Positions 23,531 to 35,945 of a stretch of 64,000 bases of DNA are shown here, piece by piece. Each line of letters opens with the position of its first letter. Position 1 is the stretch's first letter. Origin of the DNA: Physcomitrium patens (lineage: Eukaryota > Streptophyta > Bryopsida > Funariales > Funariaceae); contig NC_037255.1 in the NCBI RefSeq assembly GCF_000002425.4, forward strand, positions 24,827,389 to 24,891,388, written 5' to 3'. The notes beneath the pieces were generated by a model, which saw only the letters and a program-made list of their open reading frames with translations, did not search any database and had not been told where the DNA came from. The position numbers and the translations under genes are program-made.

Positions 23531-24747
23531 GTTACTCACATGTGGTTTCAGTCCTAAAAAATGCAGGAGAGCGGGTACTCGCCGAAGCGACATTTCCGAT
23601 GATGTTTTGAGTGGCAGCTGATTCTGGTAGGCTGACAGAATTCCCACCGGTTTCCGTCGGCTATTGTTGGGATTAAACATGTGCGGAATCTGTTGCACTC
23701 ACGGGTGCATTCTCATAGCCACGTCCTGCATTTATGTCAGACTATAACACTGTCTGCCGCAAACTTTTGAAGCGAGAGAAACATGATTAGGAAATTGAAT
23801 TTTCTTAGTGTGGGGCTTGTTCCAATGCTCGCTACATTGCACTACATCGAGAATATTCTTCCAAGACAGGGATGTACAAAAATAGAAAGGTAGTTTGGTT
23901 GGTGGGTTTCTGGTAAATGTTACATTTCGCAATTAATGAGTCTGAGTTCGAGGATGCCTAACAACTCAACCATGCTTTCCAAAACGCAACGACAAGGACT
24001 CGGGAACTGCGCGAACTCAAGTTGAGACTTATTTGAGTCGAAAAGATCTGCAAGTTTGAATGTATTCACTGGAAGCGAGCACTAAGCAGACAAATAGGTC
24101 TGTTAAAAGTTGAACACATCGCCAGTTGGTAGTTAGTATCACAAGCGATGACGCTAATTGCTTGTGGAGGGAGAGTGAAAGTACTGAGTACTCCTCTATG
24201 CCGGAGGTTTAAGTGAGCGATGGTTTCCAGATGCCGTCAAGTTTTATGTTGACGAATTGGATCAAACAATGAATCTAAAGCCGATTTCCGTAAAACCTAC
24301 TACTCATGATGTCATCCTCCGATTGCGATGATAGTATACAAATACATCACAGGGGATCATCCTCACTAACGATTGATGTCGATCGAGTCGGAAATGCTGA
24401 ACCACAATTCGTGGCCTTGGAAAAGTAGAAAAGGGATTGTACACCCCGCAAAGTTCCACTGGATAAATGCGCGACGTTGTCAGATCTCCTATGCCGGCTC
24501 AATTCCACCGCAAAAGACATTAATATGCTCCGCTATTCACAAATGTTGCAGAGGCAGAAACGCATCGACGTGATCACCAGCTATGGCCAGAAGTGCGAAG
24601 GTCCCGAATCGTCCCCTTAAGCTCAAAACCTCACATGCATTACAAGGAGGTAGCTACTGAAGGAAGCAAACGCCATGGACACACTGCCAATCGACGTCTC
24701 TGGTCTCGTGCTCACGAGGTAGTTCTCTGTGCACGGTCAAAACCCTG
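23531..24747. other. 3' flank of the GT34 gene
   Basis: GC content and CpG frequency rise sharply here, marking the edge of a gene island. The part next to 24,748 should include the 3' UTR of the minus-strand GT34 gene. The short frames present have no recognisable features. Confidence 0.45.
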
Positions 24748-25968
24748 CTACCGCGAAGGTATACGATCAGAAATCCCCAGAGGATCGGAGGAGTCGTTGC
24801 GAACTTGGTGAACTTTGTAAGTATTAAGCGTCTGATGGTGGAACCCATAGTGCTCAAGAATTTGATTATCCGCGAAGTTGAAGGCGCGCTCCATGTGCTT
24901 GAGGCATCGATCTGTAGCATAGTGACTGGTCCCGTCCCTACCGCACGGCTTGCAACCCACGAAATGCGTCACAAACGGCCACCGAAAAGAGTTTTTTTCG
25001 CCACCACGCGGGCCGAGTTCCATCAATTCCTCAAGCCGCTCCACCAGCATGACCCAGTAACCATGCAAACAGTAAGAATGCTCCAAAAATACCTTGGAAC
25101 CCCACTTCTCCTTGTTCATCGCCAACAAGTACACCAGTGCACTCTGGTCGTCTGCTTCGAACTCCGGCCGACCAGCGAGCGTGGCGGTGAGAAGCTTGCC
25201 AGCTTCCACTCGAACTGGACCCTTGGGCCCCATTCGCGCCCAAACCTCGAGAAGATCGAGTGACCACTGACAGTTGCGGAAGAGAAAACTACCGGTGTTG
25301 AGTCCTAACCAGCTTTTCTGGTCGTAAACCTCGTCTTCCAGCCCGTGCAACACCATGTTGTAGCTCTTGTATTTCTCAATGGGAATCTCAAACGTCATAT
25401 CTGTGAAGAGTGCGTCCGAGTCCATCCACCAGATCCACTCAATCTCCGGGTGCGCCAATAAAAGCTTCCGCAGCAAGGGCAGCTTCGCCCAAAATCCCGC
25501 CATTTCGATGTCCAAGTGCGCGATGTTGTAGAAGATGTCGATGTCATGCAACCGGCAGTAATCTATTTTATTCTTTAGCGCCTTAAGCAGCTGGAAGTTG
25601 CCAACGGGATTCTCACACTGCTTAGGCTGGGAGCCTGTGACGAGCAACATTCGATCCTTGCCTCGGAGATTACTGTTCTCACCAGGGTGCTTCGAAATCC
25701 ACTTCGCGCGCTGCTCGTCCCAGTTGGTGATCGTAGGTCCTAGAGTAAATGGCACCGATGGGTCCCATTCCACGTCCGGTATATCGTCCATGTCCAGAGT
25801 CAAATCGAGAAAATGGGTTTTGTCGACGCCGCTGCCGATGGTACCTCGAAGGACAAGTATAGTGACAACCCCGCACAAGATAGTAATGCGCGAGTTGTGC
25901 AGCGTCCTCTGAAGCATCTTACCAGAGAAAAACCCTGAGCGCTCAGGCGCGGGCGGGTCGGGCCTCAT
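24748..25968 (-). CDS. GT34 xyloglucan alpha-1,6-xylosyltransferase-like protein
   Basis: An intronless ORF of 406 codons. The product is a type II Golgi membrane protein: a short Pro-rich cytosolic start, one membrane segment at about residues 28-45, a stem, and a GT34 catalytic domain from about residue 100. It carries the DxD metal/nucleotide-sugar site as D183-S184-D185 in the Trp-Met-Asp-Ser-Asp-Ala context. It also has the family stretches around 206-236 (Val-Tyr-Asp-Gln-Lys-Ser-Trp, Gly-Leu-Asn-Thr-Gly-Ser-Phe), the EADDQSA segment at 271-277 and HFVGCKPCG at 335-343. XXT enzymes add xylose from UDP-xylose to the glucan backbone of xyloglucan. The galactomannan galactosyltransferases of the same family are the alternative, but the motif wording fits the XXT branch better. 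The length is a little short of the flowering-plant XXTs (about 450-510), mainly in the stem. Confidence 0.9.
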   Translation of the reverse strand: MRPDPPAPERSGFFSGKMLQRTLHNSRITILCGVVTILVLRGTIGSGVDKTHFLDLTLDMDDIPDVEWDPSVPFTLGPTITNWDEQRAKWISKHPGENSNLRGKDRMLLVTGSQPKQCENPVGNFQLLKALKNKIDYCRLHDIDIFYNIAHLDIEMAGFWAKLPLLRKLLLAHPEIEWIWWMDSDALFTDMTFEIPIEKYKSYNMVLHGLEDEVYDQKSWLGLNTGSFLFRNCQWSLDLLEVWARMGPKGPVRVEAGKLLTATLAGRPEFEADDQSALVYLLAMNKEKWGSKVFLEHSYCLHGYWVMLVERLEELMELGPRGGEKNSFRWPFVTHFVGCKPCGRDGTSHYATDRCLKHMERAFNFADNQILEHYGFHHQTLNTYKVHQVRNDSSDPLGISDRIPSR

Positions 25969-27379
25969 TGTGAGATAAATGAGACACCTGACCTTAAACT
26001 ACCTGGATTTCGGACCCCACTTTCAGACACCCAATCGATATGGCCACGGAATCGTACGCCCCAAGCTGCCACGCTCAGACTCAGCATGAACGTATGCTAA
26101 AACCCAAAAATGTGAAAGGAGCAGGAACGGAGAAGAACCACAGAATGAAAGCCACTGGAGTTCCAAGCACGCTCTCTGCTTCGCATCGAAGTAGCTAAAC
26201 GTCTCTACAAATCACACTCTACAAATCACACTCCGACCAGAAAAAAACAAACAGACAAACAAAACACACGCACAATAAAACCTGCTTTGCACCTCCTCGC
26301 CTTCCAGCCACTCCTCCCCTACCCGCAACCATTTGCAGATTCCAGCTCCATAAGGTCCGTCTGCGAGGGTACGCACATCCCACCACACCCAGCTTCTATA
26401 AAAACTGGCAAACTTCGGGGCGTAGAGTAGACCTCGTAAGTTGAAGTTTACCGACGACCCAGCAAGCACGAAAACAAGCAGCTTCAACCCAGCTGCCAAC
26501 GGTCGACTGTAGCCTGCAAATAAGATCAGATTCGAACAATGCACGCATCCAGTTGACGAGACAACAAAGAGAGAATCGCCTTCCCCCCTCCCCTCAAAGT
26601 CCTACGGATCTCTGCGCTTCTCCGCAAGCTGGTAGTGATGGCAGCTCCAGCAAAAGGAAAAGGCACATACAAACATGAATAGGGGGAAAAACAAAACGGG
26701 GGAGTGAGATTGAGAGACGAGAGGGAAAGAGAAGGGAGAGACATACACAAAAACTGGCGCTTTCCAGCGGCCAATCTTGGAAGTAGCTCCCATATGAATG
26801 AAGTTTCCTCGCAGCTCTCTGGCGACGCCTATCTTACGGGTGAGGGAGTGGAGGATGAATGTATTTTGGATGTCATCCATCCGATGAAGGGAGGACCCAC
26901 GCATGCATTGACAGGGACTGACGGGTCCTGGGGTGTGGGTGAAATCCATCGACGCATGTAGCTGGGCTCTTGAAAATCGAAGGCGTTCCAGCGACTCACA
27001 AAAAAATAAAAATCTCTAGAATTTTTTATAAATTATATAAAATTTAAAGATATAATTATTGATTACAAGGACTTTGTTTAATGGCTAAAATAAAATTCTA
27101 TAATTAGTATATTTTTGATTTGTACCTCCTCAATAATGCTCCATACATAATGTTTATTTTATTTTCTATATATTATCTTGCTTTGAGCTAACATAATATG
27201 TATATTTTTTTGTTGTTTTTCTATTTTTTATAAAATAGTTTATAAATTTAGGTAGGCAACTTGAAATTTTTAAATTACATTAGCATATTTTTATTTAAAT
27301 AAATATTCTATTATATTTTCTTAACTTAGGCTCTAATACTAACTTATAAGATACCAATTCATGCAATCAAATTTTTGAA
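25969..27379. promoter_or_regulatory. 5' flank of the GT34 gene
   Basis: About 1 kb (to 27,000) of GC-richer DNA with pyrimidine/purine-rich tracts (for example the G/A-rich run at 26,700-26,745) lies upstream of the start codon. It probably contains the 5' UTR and promoter. From 27,000 the DNA turns AT-rich. No separate gene is supported. Confidence 0.4.
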
Positions 27380-28059
27380 GGTTGAAGCTACATCCACTAA
27401 AGAATACACGTTGTACCATATAACAATATAGAAGTGCATATATGAATCCAACTTGAATAAATCCATTGAGGTATTGAAAAGGATGTAATCTTAAATAAAG
27501 CTTAACTTTTTGCAAAATTCCTTAAGATTTTGATTTTGTTCTATCAAACTTCTTGGGCATACTAATCCTTGCCTCTTTTGTGCTTGTAGAAGAAAGATTT
27601 TCTGAATTTGGTTGTAAGATTGATCTACTTGCTTTTCTAAATTATACAACATTTTGGCATAGACTCTAGACTTCTTTCATAGGTGTAGAAATAGTACTTC
27701 TATTCTTGGCATTAGTAATGCATGAAATTTCTACCCTAAGTATATTGACAAGCTTGTGAAGATCTGTGATAGTTACAAGCTATTTTTAATTCTACCAAGT
27801 GTAGCATCTCTAATTTTTTCTTCCATTTTCAAACAACTTAGTAAATCCATAAGTCAAATTACAGGAAGGTAATCCACAACTTCTAATGTCAAATGAAAAT
27901 TTTCACAAAGAGGGCTAATCTACATTCTTTATTAAAAAAATTATTGTTGAAAAACTAAATTATTTGTTTAAAGGTGGATAATCTATAACCTTCAAAATAC
28001 AATAATAGAAGTGAGATAATTCACTCACTTCTAAAGTAAGATAAAAACAATCAGTTAAC

Positions 28060-28070
28060 ACTTTTGTCAA
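28060..28070 (-). promoter_or_regulatory. Primer site of fragment E
   Basis: Placed two bases inside the LTR as in A and C. It matches the complement of its own LTR start word (plus coordinates 28,232-28,242) at 10 of 11 positions. The TATA box starts at about 28,273, again 31 bp upstream of that word. Confidence 0.6.
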
Positions 28071-28072
28071 AT

Positions 28073-28594
28073 TGTCAAGGACATAAGTCAAAATAAGAAG
28101 AACTTTAAAATACTCTTGTGTAACTTAAGAAGAATAAATATTCACTTCAAAAGTAATATAATATTAAGACTAGAATTGCTATTGTTAAAGACAAAAAGAA
28201 CATATACTCTTGAAACTAGACAAAAAAGGCATTGACAAGAGTAAAGAAGGTTTCACTCTTGCCTCTACATATACTATCTGACTAGGAATTACGTAACAAC
28301 TTTCTATAAGACTTTGAACATGTGTCCAAATTCTAAGACACCTATTTTAACTTGCAAGGCAAGTTTTCTATATATGTACTACATAGTTAGTTTGTTCCAA
28401 AAGCTATCAACACATATAATATGTGGCTAATTTGTTGACCAAGTTTCTAACCTCCAAACACGTGTAAAGTCAAAGCCACATCTATGAAGCTTTTAGGAAG
28501 CTTTTCTAAAAGATATTATGAAATTAATCTAATTATACTTACTTCTACCTAATCATATAGGTAATTATTAAAGTAAATATGTATGTCCGTGACA
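28073..28594 (-). mobile_element. LTR of fragment E
   Basis: About 522 bp with family ends (TGTCACGG on the minus strand), the AAGCTT pair near 28,485-28,505 and a TATA box near 28,270. Confidence 0.8.
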
Positions 28595-28624
28595 CATCTT
28601 GATTTAGTAATAAAATAAAAAGAT

Positions 28625-29770
28625 TATTTATTATTTAGACTAAAGAGACTATGTACAAATTAGAATAGTCTTTTTAAACCTAATACTAAGAAATTGATAT
28701 CCATCTTTATGACTTTAATTGGATCCAAAGTTTAGTTGATCTAAATATTTACTTCTTTCAAAAATATAAAAAATACTATCATTCTTATAATATTTGTAGA
28801 TGATTTACTTGTGACAAGAAATTCAAACAAACACATCAAATAAGTCAAACTTTGGCTTCAAAATAGATACAAAATAAAGAATCTTTGAATAATTTATAAG
28901 TATCTTAGAATAGAATTTATATAAACAAATGATGGTATTTTTATGTATGAAAAATCATATTGTCTAAAAATCTTCAAAAAAATTAGTATAAAAAATCTTA
29001 TATCTAAGATTATATCTCTTTCTAAAGATTACATATTTAAATTAGATACTATAATATTATTAATAAATATAATTAGTTATTAGCATGTCATAGAAAAAAT
29101 ATTTTTTTAATCAATTCTTGGTTAGACATTAATTATGTTGTAGGTATTGTGAATTTATTTATGTCTATATTTAAAAAAATATAAGAAACTTATTACTTTT
29201 ACTTTTTAAAATAGAATTATTTTACTTAAAAAACCAAGTTAAGAATTTATTACTTTCATTTTTCTAAAAATAATATTAATTTGGAAGAATTTGTACACTC
29301 TTACTACTTAGAATGTACTAAAATCAACAAATTACTAAGCGCCTCTTTATTTTTTTATTTATTTTAGTATTAGGATAAATTTTATGGTCAAACAAATGAC
29401 AAGTTGCTATCTTCAAAAGTAAAATTGAAGCAAAGTATGACTTTGTTTGAAAGAACAGAAGAAGCTATATACATTATACAAACTCTATTAGAATCACAAG
29501 TTGTCTTCTCTATCTATATCCCAATTTGATGTAAGGATAACATTCATAAAAACTTGGTAGATGCATTCAATCCTACTTTATACAACTTGCATTTTAATTG
29601 TGACAATCAAGAGACAATTGAATTGACTAAAAATCCATTTTTTAATGCAAGAACAAAATATATTGAAGAAAAACATCACTTTATTTAAAGATACATATTA
29701 GAAGAAGAATTGAAGCTCAAATACATTCAAATTAAATAGACTTTGAGCATGGAAAAGTTCTTGAGGATTT
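28625..29770 (+). mobile_element. Ty1/copia pol relic (RT and RNase H)
   Basis: Plus-strand frames give a copia-type RT with the Tyr/Cys-x-Asp-Asp-Leu-Leu-Val-Thr region near 28,790-28,815, a stretch typical of the RT end (about 28,900-29,000), and an RNase H end with Cys-Asp-Asn-Gln, Asn-Ala-Arg-Thr-Lys-Tyr-Ile and His-His-Phe blocks (about 29,600-29,690). No LTRs are visible. It has many breaks and is very AT-rich, so it is old. Confidence 0.75.
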
Positions 29771-32700
29771 AAGAAGCTATTGGCATTGAAAGCTATCAAC
29801 AATGTAATGGAACTTCATATGGGGAGGGTTGTATTGTTTTTTGTTCAACAGTTTCATCTGTCTTATGAAGAGCAACTGCAATGGAGTGCAGGTAGAACAC
29901 AAATCATGTTAGACTCATTAGACTTCATAAATGGTTCTTTTCCTAGCTGTAAAGAATTGGTAGGCACTTGGTGGGGTACTGAGAATGCGAAGAAACTTTC
30001 AAACAAATTGAATTGTTGGGCATCCCAAACTCTGAAGTATTTAAATGACTCATTACATGCACCGAATCCTGCAACGCTGTAAAATCAAATCGGATTCTAA
30101 GTTAACCTACTCTCAGAACCTTCTAATCGTTTCGTCTTTGCTCGTGTAGTTTTATGAATACCTGTTTCCCAAGGGTGGCTTGAGAATGTATGGTAAAAAT
30201 TCCAGTAGACGCCTGTTCGTCGCCTATCAAATAACCGCTCGGCACAAGCTTGAGAAATCCTCATGTAGGTGACCACTGATTAACCATGCACCAGTTGTGT
30301 GACTTGCAATAATACAACAATGTCGAACTGTGAAGATGACCATTATTCAAAGAACCATGAGTCTTTGAAGCCACTACGGTTTTCAGTAACATTGCATATT
30401 CTCAAGGTCGTTCAGGTGTATGAACGCAACTGGTGGGATTCTTTCATGGTGATATTGACGAGTACTTTCAGTAAACAAGAGATGCAACAATTAGATAGGG
30501 AAATTGACAGAGATCCCTGCCTTCCCCAATGAACGAACCCAACTTCGACCTCATCTGTAATCCACATTTCACAACAAGAACTGCATCCGACAGGGTCAAG
30601 GAATTAGTACTACAGAAAGGCACTTAAATCGGAGAAGAAACAGCTACAGAGTCCATTTGCTGATGAATGAACAGATTCCATAAGCTAATTACTGATGGCG
30701 AGCAATAAGCCTCGAATCCTTGCCGGACCTGAAAACCTTGCACCAATATTAATGTTTTGAAATAGTGCACAACCAGCACTATGTCGCCTACACAACCAGC
30801 AAATGCAGAATCGACGAAAGTATTTAAACTTTACAGAACAAGGGTGGCTCGTGAATGGAGGGTCTGTAGGCATGCAGAGAGCCAGATCATTGGCAAGATA
30901 CATTCCATCCTACCCTTGCTTCCACTGGACTGAATCTTTTATGGTTGAAGAAGACTCTTGTGGTGGAAGAGCGTGACGTTAGTACGAAAAAATGCTTGTG
31001 CCTTGACCAATGAAAGAATAGTATGCATATACCGCAGTAACATTTATCAGGTCTGCTTGAATACCGAGTAACATGAAATCTTCCTGAAACTGCTTGTTCA
31101 GATACTCCATTTCCAACTGCCAGTTCCCATTCTGCAGAATAACTCGAGCTGAGTACTAGTGGCAATGTTCTACCGACCTGTATGTTGTCGACTCATCTAT
31201 CACCCCGATGAAGCTTGTCTGTAGGCGTAAGGGAAGTGATGATAGTAGTCCCCTAGTGCAATAGAAATTAAAAATGGATCAGTCGACAACATTTTGTAAG
31301 ATTCAAAGTTATGTAAATAGAACGTAGTGCTTCACCAGAGGTCTCCCTAGTAGGAAAAGCAACGATTGCAGTAAAAATCCTCATAAATAGGACTTTGGTA
31401 GAAAGATTGGTTTTGGAGAAAATCACCACTGATTTTGTGCCGACCAAAGCAGGCTTTGTTGATGTGCACATCGTAATCTTATCAATCTCACACTAGAATT
31501 TCCTCAAGGCTCTTGGCTACACCTGTGTTGAGACAGATCTCTGTTGAGATAATTCGTGAGAAATGTGAGGATGTGTGAAGTGCAACTTTTCGAGAATGTA
31601 AGCAACTGTTGCACCCACAGCCTTGGTTTACTGAGTTAAGAACAGCTTTCTCGATATGATATTTGGAGACTGTGTACAGTTACACGGTCCTCAAGTTATC
31701 ATTTATTCCCTTGGCACGAAGCAGATCACTGTTAGTCATTTCCAATTTATGTTGCTTGCGTTGTACCCCGCCTGCAAATCTATTACAATTAATCAGTCTC
31801 AAGATTTAACAGTAGTTAAGCATTTCAGAAAAATACTTTCAACACACTTGAAAGGATAATACACAAATGATGCTCTAGAAATAGTTGACAGTTTGAATAA
31901 GCAAGCTGCAAAATTTGATGAAAATAAAATGCAGGTCTAAGAGGAAAATTTGATGAAAATAAAATTGATATAAATTTTAAAATATAAAACAAGATAAATT
32001 CTGAAAAACCAGGACGTATAGAAAAACATTAGAGTGCAAATTATGGAAGCATCCAACCCTTGCAAAAAATTTAAGGGAGCTCGTTCGAATGACAAGTTGT
32101 AACTGAGGAGGTGGAGTGACCCTCAGAAAATCTGGGCAGAGCACCAACCTTATCCCTTACATTTTCATTAGGTACACTCTTCTGCATAGGACTTTTAACA
32201 TCACCACCCAAAGCTAGCCAAAGACATGGCTCAAAGTCTGCTGTTTTTCCATGAAATGATAGATTAGCCACGCACGAGTGGTGACCGAGTCCAAAATGTA
32301 CAGGCTGCCTCCTTCACTCCTGCTCTGACTAGGAGGTTCAGCTTCAACATTTCTTTGGTCAGAATCTGTAGGAGCACTTTACTCGTACTTTGTAAGAAAC
32401 ATACGACTCAAGGTGAAGTCGCTAAGAGTAGACAAGTCAATATGAAGTTAAGTACGACGTGAAATGTAACAAGGTGCAGTATCAAACTGCCCGATGTACC
32501 TGTGATAGATGTGGTAAAGTACCTGAATAAGGAAACGCAGTCTTTCCAAGTATGCAAGGATTACAATCGACTCCCAGTTTTCGGGATAAGAATGTGAAGA
32601 AGCCTGGAGAACACGTTACCAGACATAACCTATCTTTTAGACGTGCGTGTTGTCACAGGATGATTACAGTTCAGACATAGCATTCAGACGTACAAAAGAG

Positions 32701-34970
32701 TATAAAAAATCAATCACATGCTGGATCACGTACAAGACAAGAGATCATTCTTTCGATGCCATAAGTTCATTCACGATCAGAAGTGAAGACAGAAATGATA
32801 CCCCAGAACAAGCTGTATGACCCAAGTCCCGGGCGATTCCATGCGTATCCAGCCCAGTCGAGGTCAGTCCTGCTCGTCCACCATCGTTTCTGACAGAGCT
32901 GAGAATATTCTCTCGAGATACTCCTGACAGATTCGTACAAACAGAAGGCTTGTGCAAAGTTGCGATTTTGAACGTTTGCGATTTGTGCTCCATCCACATC
33001 TTTGTCCCGTACGACTCCAACGGTGTCATTCAGGACAGTGACTCGTAGTGAAAAGAATTCAAAACCCTAGTCCCTACTTCTCCAAGCCAGTTCTCTTTTG
33101 TCCAAGAGAATCCTACATCGTTTGACATTCAAATCTCTGGTTTTGAAAGTCGTGGATCGTTGAGAGCTCCTTCTTCCAGTAGGAGACCTGAGATACGACA
33201 GTGCAAGGCCTGACATGCTTTCGGATTACAGAACCGTCAGTGTGTAGCGTTCTGACCCCATGTGTGTGCAAAGGAACTTGGAGTATGCGTGGGTGAGGAC
33301 GCAGTGTCGAATGCATGCTTGTCCAGTGCAATAATTCCTCACTCAACGTTTCTCACGCCTTGTCTCTTCTTACTGCGCTTAGGAGAATCTGCATGTGGCG
33401 CGTACTTTGAATAGCCGTCTACCATGAAATTGCTAATTTCATTATCATCTAGATGTGACAAAGACTGCTGGCTGTTCTCTGCACCCGTGACCCAGGTGCA
33501 TTATTAGATAATTTGAATCAGAATTAAGTAAGCTCACTTTCCTAATTGAGGTGCAACGAGGTACTCAGATTGTGGTCAACATATCAGAACCGGCTCATAA
33601 TATTCAAGGCTGACTGTATTCAGGACTGGCTTTTAGAGCTTCCTGACACAGCTTCTAGTCAAAGAGGATGTTGAAGCGCCATTCTAACGTAAGAAAATCA
33701 TATGCCAATATATTTGTCAATAATGATCCGAGGATCCTCGAAAAGAATTTCGGCATAGTCAAGGTTACCAAACAGTGAAGTTAAATGAACAGACCGTTTG
33801 GATGGGAACTAATCTTTCTGTTCAAGAGAGTGAGATTCAATTTATTCATTTGATGAAAACGATTTTTGAAAAGGAAGAGATTATATTTGGAGGAAGGATA
33901 CGGCCTATTGAGAAGATAGTATAAATGCTTCAGATATGCATACGGACACAAAGAGGATGTTGTTACACCTTAATACACCGCTTCCATAAAGACAGAGAAG
34001 AATGGGTTAGAAGCGTAAAACCCGAAAGTTCATGCACAATTTGAGCACCAGAATGATCGGGGTTGGCGAACAAAACTGACACACGTTCATAAAGATCTCA
34101 GTAGTACTTCTTCGTGCTTCTCAACAGCACTTGCACACACGACTGCCAGTCAAAGATCAAGCAATCGAGGAAGTGATAGTAATCCCAGATAATTCCTGAC
34201 AGATCTAAGAGCACTCTCAACTACATGTCACGCCGTCATTCACACTTCATAACAACCAAGGTCGATAGCCCCGGTATCAACTCCACATCCTGAGATTGAA
34301 GAACTACACACAGTCCTCCTCTACACAGTGACAGTTAAAACAGTGCAAATATGTCCATCCACTGCGCCAGGAACTATACTCAAATGTTAAGGGCGACATT
34401 GAACGACTAGAAGAGTCTACCTATCCAGATTCGTCATTCAATATAACAAAAATTTAGAGGTTCCAGACTAGAAAGTGGAGTTGCGAGGGATGTAACATAG
34501 CCAAAATCCACTCATCGCATCGTAAATTTAGACTCTAACCATCAAACTGTTTCACATTTCTCATCGTACAACCAAGAAACTAGAACTTTAAAATGCTAAA
34601 AATTCGATCCAACGCGAACACAAAAAGCACCGGCATACCTCAAGCCCCTGCTCACTCTATCGCTCAATGTCGTTTATTCAAATCGGAAGGGTTTGAATTT
34701 GCAGAACATTCCACGACGGTGCCAGCCTCCCGCCACAATTTTGAACAGTGTGAAACAGCCGCCAATCCACGATGGCGACGTCGATGAGATCCCGACGAAT
34801 GAAGTCCTCAGTTGGAAGCTGTCGTCGATGATACCCTCCCGCAAAAGAATGTCAAAGAAGACTTTAAAGTTAAAGCTTGAGAAAGCAGTGGGGGAGTTTT
34901 GGCGACTCTCCCCTCGTCATCAGCTTCGTCCTTTAAATATTGAACACCACTATTTTTTCAATAAAACATG
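29771..34970. other. 5 kb without a supported gene
   Basis: Base composition here is moderate, not AT-rich like the repeats, and CpGs are common, so it looks like single-copy DNA. A plus-strand frame of 100 codons at 29,780-30,082 starts directly after the copia relic and reads like protein, but I recognise no family. Other frames are under 100 codons and show no domain. It could hold non-coding transcripts, long UTRs or a decayed gene. Confidence 0.4.
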
Positions 34971-35044
34971 CTCCATTCCATACAAATATAAAAATATTTA
35001 ATTTTTATTATTATAATTATATATAAAAACTTTTTAATAAAACA

Positions 35045-35081
<37 letters not shown>

Positions 35082-35901
35082 CATTGCTCATACTTCCTTC
35101 GTATATATTACCTTATTGTTTTGTGATAAGAGAGATGCAATGAAGAAAGTGATATTTGATGATTAACAATCACAATCTTTTGCACACTAAGAATGTACAC
35201 TAAACTTCATAGCAATTTTAGTCTAGAGAAACATGATTTGATTTTTTCAATCAAAAGATTATTTGCTCATCACATGTTTAGGATTAGAATAGAATGCATC
35301 ATCTTAGGGAATTAGTTCACAAAGAGAGACATATAGTTGGAACAAGATAATCTTAGCCTTGCAATAAGCACCAATGCGACTAGCGCCAATAATAGCCTTC
35401 ATTAGTTAAATAAATTGATCTTACAAAATAATGTATTTACAAGAGGCTTCACCTCATGTTTGCAAAGAATCAACAACTTGTTGATTGAAACAGCAAATGC
35501 ATGGAACTTTGTGTTAACAACATGTTTATGCATCAAAACTGGTATCATTTTTCAAAGCTTTCTCCAACAACTAGCACAATCTTGCAAAATCAATAGTATG
35601 ATAGAGCCATAGTTTTCAATGAGCAAGGACTTTGCTAAGATCAACAACTACAACATGAGTAACATTCACAATATATCACATGATACACAATAGCAGTGGA
35701 TTCAATGCACAAGTAGGCACAAAAGTGCAAAAGAAGTGACAAAAGACCAGTTTCGCTAATTGCCAAGGTTAATTAGAGGCTTCTATACTCAAGTCACCAC
35801 AACAAATTCACACTGAAAAGATAAGGAATGCTTGGTTAATATAAACTACTACAATTTGTAAGAAAAGCAATTACATTGGCCATTTCTCAAGCCCAAAATT
35901 C

Positions 35902-35945
<44 letters not shown>

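Larger units (their letters stand above)
27380..28594 (-). mobile_element. Chromovirus fragment E (LTR plus gag)
   Basis: A minus-strand fragment of the same family: an LTR (28,594-28,073), a primer site (28,070-28,060) and the first part of gag (about 27,850-27,380), which aligns with the gag of copy A. Everything downstream is missing. Its right end abuts a Ty1/copia relic, suggesting it landed in that older element. Confidence 0.8.

Noticed and set aside
24593-25267. Plus-strand and alternate minus-strand frames over the GT34 gene
   Set aside because: They are shadows of the GT34 coding frame, which has complete family motifs.
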